From NCBI GenBank assembly GCA_031537795.1, contig JAVKNF010000028.1, positions 1 to 20,391 on the forward strand: DNA of 20,391 nt, in the 5' to 3' direction. Both the position numbers and the translations under genes were made by a program. This stretch comes from JAVKNF01 sp031537795. GTDB taxonomy: Bacteria; Pseudomonadota; Alphaproteobacteria; Rickettsiales; Deianiraeaceae. Below the pieces are notes generated by a model. It did no database searches, was not told the DNA's origin, and was given only the letters and a program-made list of their open reading frames with translations. Positions 14,852-20,391 of the stretch are shown here, piece by piece. Each line of letters starts with the position of its first letter. The stretch's first letter is position 1.

Positions 14852-17800
14852 GTGGAAAAGATAAAAAGATTTATTCACTTAAGAGTAAAAACAGAATTTA
14901 ACTTACTTAATAGCCTTGTTTTTACTGAAAGTCTGTCTCAAAAATTAAAACAAAACTCTTTTTTAGCTTGCGGTTTAATGGATTTTGCTAATTTATCTGC
15001 TGGCATGCAATTTTCTTATCATTTAAAGAAAAACGGAATAAAGCCTATTATAGGAATGAGCTTGCCAGTCTTTAATGAAAATTTTGAAGATGTTTCTGAA
15101 ATTGGTTTAATTGCAAAAAATGAAAATGGCTATTCAAATTTATTAAATATTTTATATCAATTAAATTTTCATAGTATTGAAAATGATAAAAGATTTCATC
15201 TAGATAAGTTAAAAGAATACAGCGAAGATTTAATTTGTTTAACTGGAAGTAGAAAAGGATATATAAACAAAATATTTAAAAATAATGGAGAGAAAGAAGC
15301 AGAGAGAGAGCTTATAAAACTTCAAAATATTTTTAAAAATGATTTATTTATTGAGTTAGGGAGATATGGATTTGAAAACGAGCAAGAAGATGAAAATTTC
15401 TTAATTAATTGTGCTGAAAAAATCAATATTCCTTTTGTTGCAACAAATGAAATTTTATTTATTAATAGAGGTCAGTTTGAAGCATTTGACGCTCTTTCTT
15501 GTGTTAAAAATAAAGAATTTGTATCCTCTTTAGACAGAGAGGTTTTGAATTCTGAATTTAATTTAAAAACTGAAGAAGAAATGATAGATTTATTCTCTGA
15601 TATTCCAGAAGCAATTGAAAATACTGTGAACATAGCAAGAAAATGCTCTTTTTTTATTAAAGAAAAAAAACCTAGATTGCCAAGCTTTAATTTAAAAATT
15701 ACAAATGAAAATGAAGCAAAAATATTAGAAGAATTAACAAAAAAAGGATTAGAAAGTAGAATAAAAGAAATTAAAGATTTATATGAAATAGAAGACGAAA
15801 TTTACTGGAAAAGATTGGAATTTGAACTTGCCATAATTACAAAGATGGAATTTAGTGGCTATTTTTTAGTCGTTTCAGACTTTATAAATTGGGCAAAAAA
15901 TAACAAAATATCAGTCGGCCCAGGTAGAGGTTCTGGTGCAGGGTCTATTGTTGCGTGGGCTTTGAAAATAACAGGTTTAGACCCTATAAAATACAGTCTT
16001 TTATTTGAAAGATTTTTAAACCCAGATAGAATTTCAATGCCTGATTTTGATATAGACTTTTGCCAAACAAGAAGAGAAGAAGTTATAAATTATGTAAGAC
16101 AAAAATATGGAGATTTAAGGGTTGCGAATATAGTAACTTACGGGAAGATGAACGCAAAGACTGCTATAAAAGATATAGGGCGAGTTCTTCATGTTCCGTA
16201 TGTGAAATTAGATGAAATATCTAAAATGATACCATTTAACCCTTTAGAGCAGATCACAATAAAAAAAGCATTAGAAATGGATAAGAGATTTCGAGAGCAA
16301 AAAGAAAATGACGAAGAAATAAACCAACTTATAAATATTGCAACAGAAGTAGAGGGTTTAATTAGACATTCTTCAATTCATGCTGCAGGTATAATAATTT
16401 CGAACGAAGAGATACAAAAAATAGCACCTGTTGAGAAATCTGAAGAAGGTATTTCTATTATAGCTTATGATATGAAAGATGCCGAAAAAATAGGAATGGT
16501 TAAGTTTGATTTTTTAGGCTTGAAAACTTTAAGTGTTATCTCTCAAATTGTTGATACTTTGAAAGAAAAAAATATAGAACTTAATATAGAAAAAATAAAA
16601 ACAGATGACAAAAAAACTTTTGAACTATTAAGAAGTGCTAATTTGAAAGGAATATTTCAATTTGAAGCAGTAATTCCAAGAATAACTTTAAAAAAGATTC
16701 ACACAGATAAAATAGAAGACTTAATGGCTATAACTTCATTAGCAAGGCCGGGCCCTATGAGTAATATTCCAACTTATATTAGAAGAAAAACAGGAGAAGA
16801 GCCTGTAAAATATTATCATTCCGCCCTAGAAGAATCCTTAAAAGAAACATTTGGTATTATAATTTATCAAGAGCAAGTAATGCAAGTCGTTCAGATATTA
16901 GGTGGTTATTCTTTGGGCGAGGCAGATATAGTAAGAAAAGCTATGGGTAAAAAAATTCAATCTGAAATGGAATTACAGAAAGATATTTTTATAAAAAAAG
17001 CAATAGAAAAAGGAATTATTGATAAAAACGAAGCAATAGAAATGTTTGAAATTATTGCAAAATTTGCTGGATACGGTTTTAATAGAGCTCACGCTGCTTC
17101 TTATGCTCTAATATCATATCAAACCGCTTATTTAAAAGCACATTACCCGTTAGAATTTTTCATAGCAAATTTAAATTTAGAAATTGGAGATACAGATAAA
17201 ATAAACTTCTTTATTATAGATTGTAAATTATTTGGAGTGAAAGTTTTAACACCTTCTGTCAATAAATCTAATGTTTATTTTAAAGAAGAGAATCAATCAA
17301 TAAGATACGGCCTTGCAGGCCTTAAAGCGGTGGGTGAAAATTCAGCCTCTCAAATCTGCAAAGAAAGAGAAAAAGGTGAATTTTTAAATTTAGAAGATTT
17401 TATATCAAGATGTAAAGAATATTTAAATAAAAGAAATTTAGAAGCTTTTATACTTTCTGGTGCTTTAGAAGATTTTGGGTTTTCAAGAAAAGCACTTTTT
17501 GAAAATGTTGAAAGAATTCTAAATTACGAAAAAGAAACTTCTGGAGCGTCTCTTTTTTCAGACGATCAATCTGTTTCAGGTCTTTTAATAGAAAATGTGC
17601 AAGAGTTTAATCAAGATGAATTATTGAAATATGAATTTGAATTTTTTGGTTTTTATTTTTCCTCTCATCCACTGGAAGAAAAAAAAACAATTCTATTAAC
17701 TAACAATATAATTCTTTCTACGAATATAGAAGAAGAATTTGCAGAGAAAAATGAAGCAACTTTTTATATATCAGGTGTGGTTGTAAAATTTATTCAAAGG

Positions 17801-18268
17801 TTTAAAAAGAATGCAAGATTTGCATTTCTGCATATGGTTGACTTTGAAGGAATGTACGAAGTTATGATTTTCAATGATAAATTGATAGAGAAACATATAA
17901 ATTTATTACAAGAAGGCAAGACAATGATTTTACAAATTGACGGTAAGAATAATTTGGAATCTGGTTTAAAATTATTAGTTAAAGATATAATTTCAATTGA
18001 TGATTTTATAAAAAAAGAAATAGATTTTGACTTCCAAGAAAAAAAAACTAATAACAGAAAAACACCAGAACAAAAAAATATAGAAGAAAGCAAAAAGAAT
18101 GAAATGAAAACCGAGAATAAAATAATTACTAAAACTTTAACAATAAAATGTGAGAAATCTTCAGAATTAATCGAAATAGAAAGCAATTTAAAAAATGGAA
18201 TCTATAAAAATTATGATAATATTGTTATACAAATTGGAGATACAACAATTAAAACAGATGTTGTATAA
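14852..18268 (+). CDS. dnaE: DNA polymerase III subunit alpha
   Basis: Catalytic subunit of the replicative DNA polymerase III. The start is GTG at 14852, giving 1138 residues (E. coli 1160), and is chosen because FIHLRV, the standard DnaE beginning, follows at residue 7. Domains: PHP (about 5-270), palm/fingers with GPGRGSGAGS (356-365), catalytic Asp residues D400 and D402 in PDFDIDF and D553 in KFDFLGL, the helix-hairpin-helix region around GYGFNRAHAASYALISYQTAY (740-760), and an OB fold (about 970-1050). The PHP entry reads HLRVKTEF where many alphaproteobacteria have HLRVHS, so its metal site looks degenerate and proofreading must come from a separate DnaQ. GASLF (898-902) is the likely beta-clamp contact, with Gly in place of the usual Gln. 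A Lys/Glu/Asn linker (1060-1090) precedes the tail. It is followed 60 bases on by murF. Confidence 0.98.
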   Translation: MEKIKRFIHLRVKTEFNLLNSLVFTESLSQKLKQNSFLACGLMDFANLSAGMQFSYHLKKNGIKPIIGMSLPVFNENFEDVSEIGLIAKNENGYSNLLNILYQLNFHSIENDKRFHLDKLKEYSEDLICLTGSRKGYINKIFKNNGEKEAERELIKLQNIFKNDLFIELGRYGFENEQEDENFLINCAEKINIPFVATNEILFINRGQFEAFDALSCVKNKEFVSSLDREVLNSEFNLKTEEEMIDLFSDIPEAIENTVNIARKCSFFIKEKKPRLPSFNLKITNENEAKILEELTKKGLESRIKEIKDLYEIEDEIYWKRLEFELAIITKMEFSGYFLVVSDFINWAKNNKISVGPGRGSGAGSIVAWALKITGLDPIKYSLLFERFLNPDRISMPDFDIDFCQTRREEVINYVRQKYGDLRVANIVTYGKMNAKTAIKDIGRVLHVPYVKLDEISKMIPFNPLEQITIKKALEMDKRFREQKENDEEINQLINIATEVEGLIRHSSIHAAGIIISNEEIQKIAPVEKSEEGISIIAYDMKDAEKIGMVKFDFLGLKTLSVISQIVDTLKEKNIELNIEKIKTDDKKTFELLRSANLKGIFQFEAVIPRITLKKIHTDKIEDLMAITSLARPGPMSNIPTYIRRKTGEEPVKYYHSALEESLKETFGIIIYQEQVMQVVQILGGYSLGEADIVRKAMGKKIQSEMELQKDIFIKKAIEKGIIDKNEAIEMFEIIAKFAGYGFNRAHAASYALISYQTAYLKAHYPLEFFIANLNLEIGDTDKINFFIIDCKLFGVKVLTPSVNKSNVYFKEENQSIRYGLAGLKAVGENSASQICKEREKGEFLNLEDFISRCKEYLNKRNLEAFILSGALEDFGFSRKALFENVERILNYEKETSGASLFSDDQSVSGLLIENVQEFNQDELLKYEFEFFGFYFSSHPLEEKKTILLTNNIILSTNIEEEFAEKNEATFYISGVVVKFIQRFKKNARFAFLHMVDFEGMYEVMIFNDKLIEKHINLLQEGKTMILQIDGKNNLESGLKLLVKDIISIDDFIKKEIDFDFQEKKTNNRKTPEQKNIEESKKNEMKTENKIITKTLTIKCEKSSELIEIESNLKNGIYKNYDNIVIQIGDTTIKTDVV

Positions 18269-18328
18269 ATTTTTAGATTTCTTGCAAATAATAAAAAGAA
18301 TTAATATTTATTATTCGAACAAAGTTTT

Positions 18329-19765
18329 ATGAACGAACAATCTTTATATACTATTGAAGATATATGTTTTTGTTTAAAAGATTCACAAAGATTTATTAAA
18401 CATAACGACTTAAATTTTAATTCTATTTCAATAGATACAAGAAATATCTCAAGAGGTTCAATTTTTTTAGCGATAAAAGGAGATATTCATGACGGGCATA
18501 ATTTTATAGATAATGCAATAAATAAAGGAGCAAGCCTTATAATATGTAGTTATATTCCTGAAAGAATTAGAGCCAAAAATTCCGTCAGAAATGCAAACAT
18601 TATTATAGTTCAAGATACAATAGAAGCTCTTGTTCAGATTGCAAAATTTCAAAGATCAAGATTACAATCTAAAGTTATAGCAATTACAGGAAATATAGGT
18701 AAAACAACTATAAAAGAAATGATAGCCAGCGTTTTAGGTAATTTTTTTAAAGTACATTACCCTCAAAAAAGTTTTAACAATCATATTGGCTTACCTTTAA
18801 CTCTTGTAAATGCAGCACTTGACACAGATATTCTTATTTTAGAAATGGGAATGAATCACAAAGGAGAGATAGCCTATTTAACAGATATAGCCAAGCCAGA
18901 TATAGCAATAATAACAACTATTGCACCAGTTCACACTGAATTCTTTGAAAATATAGAGGAGATCGCTAAAGCAAAAGCTGAAATATTTCAAGGAATGAAT
19001 GAAAATGGAATTGCAATTTTAAATCAAGAAAATAAATATTACGATATATTGCTTGAAGAAGCAAAAAAAAGAGGTATAAAAAATATTTTAAATATCGGTT
19101 TAAAAGGAAAGTCACATGTATATATAGAAGATTATAAATTTAATAAATTTTTTCAAACAGAATATAAACTTGCAATTCCTACTAAAGAAGGGAAATTAAA
19201 TTATAATGCGGTTGTTTCAGGTATAAGTTACCACAGTGCTTTTAATACATTATTTATTTTTGCTTTAGCTAGATTATTCAAATTAGACAATGAAAAAGTT
19301 ATAGATATCATATCTACCCTGAAAATATTCGAAGGAAGAGGTAATATAGAAAGAGTTCAAACAGCAAATAAAGAATTTTTAATTATAAACGACTCTTATA
19401 ATTCAAGCCCAGAAGCATTAAAATCTGCTATAAATTCTTTAGGGGTGTTGAAAAGAATGTACTCGAACTGGAAAACAATTTTAATAATAGGTGATATGCT
19501 TGAACTTGGGAAAGATTCATTAAGATATCATTTATCTTTCAAAGATATTATTTTAGAAAATAAGATAGATAAATTATTAACAGTAGGTGAATTTACAAAT
19601 GCTTTAGCAGAAACCTTAAAAAACGATATATATGTTGAAAGTTTTAAAGAAACAAGAGAGCTTGTCAAAGTTGTTAGAAAAAAAATAGATGATAAATCTA
19701 TAGTTCTATTAAAAGCTTCAAATAGTATGAAATTTGGAGTTATTGTTAATAAATTATACAGATAA
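18329..19765 (+). CDS. murF: UDP-N-acetylmuramoyl-tripeptide--D-alanyl-D-alanine ligase
   Basis: MurF adds D-Ala-D-Ala to UDP-MurNAc-tripeptide in the cytoplasm, the last step in making the cytoplasmic peptidoglycan precursor. The 478 residues show the three Mur-ligase domains: substrate-binding N-terminus with SIDTRNISRGSIFLAIKG (34-51), central ATPase with P-loop ITGNIGKTTIKEM (119-131), SFNNHIGLPLT (148-158), EMGMNHKGEI (172-181), and PVHTEFF with KAKAEIF (200-220, the likely carbamylated Lys region), then the C-terminal domain with NDSYNSSPEAL and GDMLELG. All key motifs are kept, so the organism probably still makes a peptidoglycan precursor. The gene follows dnaE in the same direction and precedes an ftsB-like gene by 14 bases, linking wall synthesis with division. 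Confidence 0.97.
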   Translation: MNEQSLYTIEDICFCLKDSQRFIKHNDLNFNSISIDTRNISRGSIFLAIKGDIHDGHNFIDNAINKGASLIICSYIPERIRAKNSVRNANIIIVQDTIEALVQIAKFQRSRLQSKVIAITGNIGKTTIKEMIASVLGNFFKVHYPQKSFNNHIGLPLTLVNAALDTDILILEMGMNHKGEIAYLTDIAKPDIAIITTIAPVHTEFFENIEEIAKAKAEIFQGMNENGIAILNQENKYYDILLEEAKKRGIKNILNIGLKGKSHVYIEDYKFNKFFQTEYKLAIPTKEGKLNYNAVVSGISYHSAFNTLFIFALARLFKLDNEKVIDIISTLKIFEGRGNIERVQTANKEFLIINDSYNSSPEALKSAINSLGVLKRMYSNWKTILIIGDMLELGKDSLRYHLSFKDIILENKIDKLLTVGEFTNALAETLKNDIYVESFKETRELVKVVRKKIDDKSIVLLKASNSMKFGVIVNKLYR

Positions 19766-19779
19766 TAAAAATTCAAACA

Positions 19780-20052
19780 ATGATAAAAAAACCTTATTTA
19801 TTTTTTTTATTTATAATTTTCTTTATGATTGCAAATTTACTTTTCTCAAAAAATAATTTATTTATTTTCTTAAAAAAGAATAAAATATTAAAGAATAAAA
19901 TAAAAAAACTGGAAGAATTAAAAATAAAAGACCTCAATTTAAAACTTTTAATTGAAGAATTCGACAAAGAAAACCCGGACTTAATAGATGAATTAGTTAA
20001 GCAAAAATTAAATCTATGCAATTTAAAGGAAAAAGCAACCAAAGATTTATAA
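19780..20052 (+). CDS. ftsB: FtsB/DivIC-type septum formation initiator
   Basis: A small bitopic membrane protein of the divisome (FtsB-FtsL-FtsQ type complex). The 90 residues show a short cytoplasmic start, a membrane helix (about 6-22), a Lys/Leu-rich coiled coil (about 30-62) and a C-terminal motif NPDLIDELVKQKLNL (65-79) that matches the septum-initiator pattern of a helix with E-x-A/V-x-x-K/Q-L before the end. Only 14 bases separate it from murF, so the two are probably one transcript. Sequence is very biased to Lys, Leu, Ile and Phe, which makes the family call dependent on architecture and the C-terminal motif. The gene symbol is a best guess. Confidence 0.75.
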   Translation: MIKKPYLFFLFIIFFMIANLLFSKNNLFIFLKKNKILKNKIKKLEELKIKDLNLKLLIEEFDKENPDLIDELVKQKLNLCNLKEKATKDL

Positions 20053-20114
20053 TATTAATTTGTAACTCTGCGTTCAATCTCTTAATCTCTACTACTTCCA
20101 AATAATCTTTGAAA

Positions 20115-20391
20115 CTAAGTTAACGATCTTAACTCATTTTGATTTACTCTTTCTGTGGGCTCTTCAATTTTTTTCTCTTTTCCGAATAATCTTATGCAAA
20201 TTCTTCCAAAAAAAGATAAATCCTCTCTTTCTTCTCTCTTTTCTTCATAACATTCTAACGCAGGAGGATTGAAAGTTTCTGTGGGCTCTTCAATTTTTTT
20301 CTCTTTTCCGAATAATCTTATGCAAATTCTTCCAAAAAAAGATAAATCCTCTCTTTCTTCTCTCTTTTCTTCATAACATTCTAACGCAGAA
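20115..20391 (-). CDS. Repeat protein, 3' end only (5' end outside the window)
   Basis: Minus-strand frame open from 20390 to TAG at 20115-20117, giving 91 visible residues of an unrecognised protein. It consists of a 42-residue unit, starting ALECYEEKREEREDLSFF and containing GRICIRLFGKEKK and IEEPTE, then a second copy nearly identical to the first, and a short tail RVNQNELRSLT. Each unit has a charged helix (YEEKREERED), a hydrophobic-basic segment with one Cys (FFGRICIRLFGK) and an acidic Pro-containing linker. The opposite strand is not open through this stretch in a sensible way, and the 126-bp period keeps this frame. It has no ATG in the window, so it must begin to the right. It converges with the ftsB-like gene. 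No function is assigned. Confidence 0.65.
   Translation of the reverse strand, partial: SALECYEEKREEREDLSFFGRICIRLFGKEKKIEEPTETFNPPALECYEEKREEREDLSFFGRICIRLFGKEKKIEEPTERVNQNELRSLT
20151..20391 (-). repeat. 126-bp tandem repeat, at least 1.9 copies
   Basis: The unit at 20151-20276 is repeated from 20277 to the window edge. About 113 aligned bases are identical before the first difference (near the right edge). The period is a multiple of three and lies inside the minus-strand coding frame. Such identity means a recent duplication or ongoing homogenisation. The array may extend beyond the window. Confidence 0.95.

Noticed and set aside
18287..18315. Inverted repeat AATAATAAA / TTTATTATT between dnaE and murF
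   Set aside because: Made only of A-T pairs and not followed by a T run, so it is not a convincing terminator.
1..20391. CRISPR array or insertion sequence
   Set aside because: The repeats seen are coding tandem arrays without spacers, and no transposase frame or terminal inverted repeats with target duplication were found.

Overview
The window is very AT-rich DNA, tightly packed and with no rRNA or tRNA gene that I can see. It carries Gram-negative envelope genes (bamD, a porin-like beta-barrel), housekeeping genes (gyrB, dnaE, pth), peptidoglycan and division genes (murF, an ftsB-like gene), and unusual repeat or low-complexity proteins. AT bias, rarely seen Shine-Dalgarno motifs, a DUF2793-like phage protein type known from alphaproteobacteria, and putative secreted repeat proteins together suggest a host-associated alphaproteobacterium, most likely of the Rickettsiales type. 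That placement is inference from gene content and style, not from a marker search.

Layout. 1-337: 3' end of a plus-strand repeat protein (45-bp tandem repeats). 340-3475: gyrB and bamD on the minus strand, overlapping by 8 bases. 3476-4073: intergenic region with one copy of a palindromic repeat element and a likely promoter. 4074-5784: a type II restriction-modification pair (C5-cytosine methyltransferase and HNH endonuclease, overlapping). 5859-6434: a 2-Cys peroxiredoxin (AhpC type). 6435-6831: intergenic region with a second copy of the element. 6832-8178: an unrecognised low-complexity protein with a C-terminal Cys/His cluster. 8175-11152: a minus-strand operon of two small secreted proteins, a porin-like outer-membrane protein and pth, driven by a perfect-consensus sigma-70-type promoter at 11169-11197. 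11300-12577: a dicarboxylate/amino-acid:cation symporter. 12596-14725: a solitary phage tail-fibre-like gene on the minus strand. 14852-20052: dnaE, murF and an ftsB-like gene in a row on the plus strand. 20115-20391: 3' end of a minus-strand repeat protein built on 126-bp units, cut by the window edge.

How it fits together. Replication (gyrB, dnaE), envelope assembly (bamD, porin), cell-wall synthesis and division (murF, ftsB-like) and peptidyl-tRNA recycling (pth) form the core. The restriction-modification pair, the tail-fibre gene, the Cys/His-cluster protein and the two repeat proteins are accessory. The accessory genes lie next to repeats and between core blocks. The most interesting non-coding signal is the pair of directly repeated, hairpin-forming intergenic elements at about 3543-3720 and 6569-6732. 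In these the longer stem appears to be kept by G-U wobble in plus-strand RNA.
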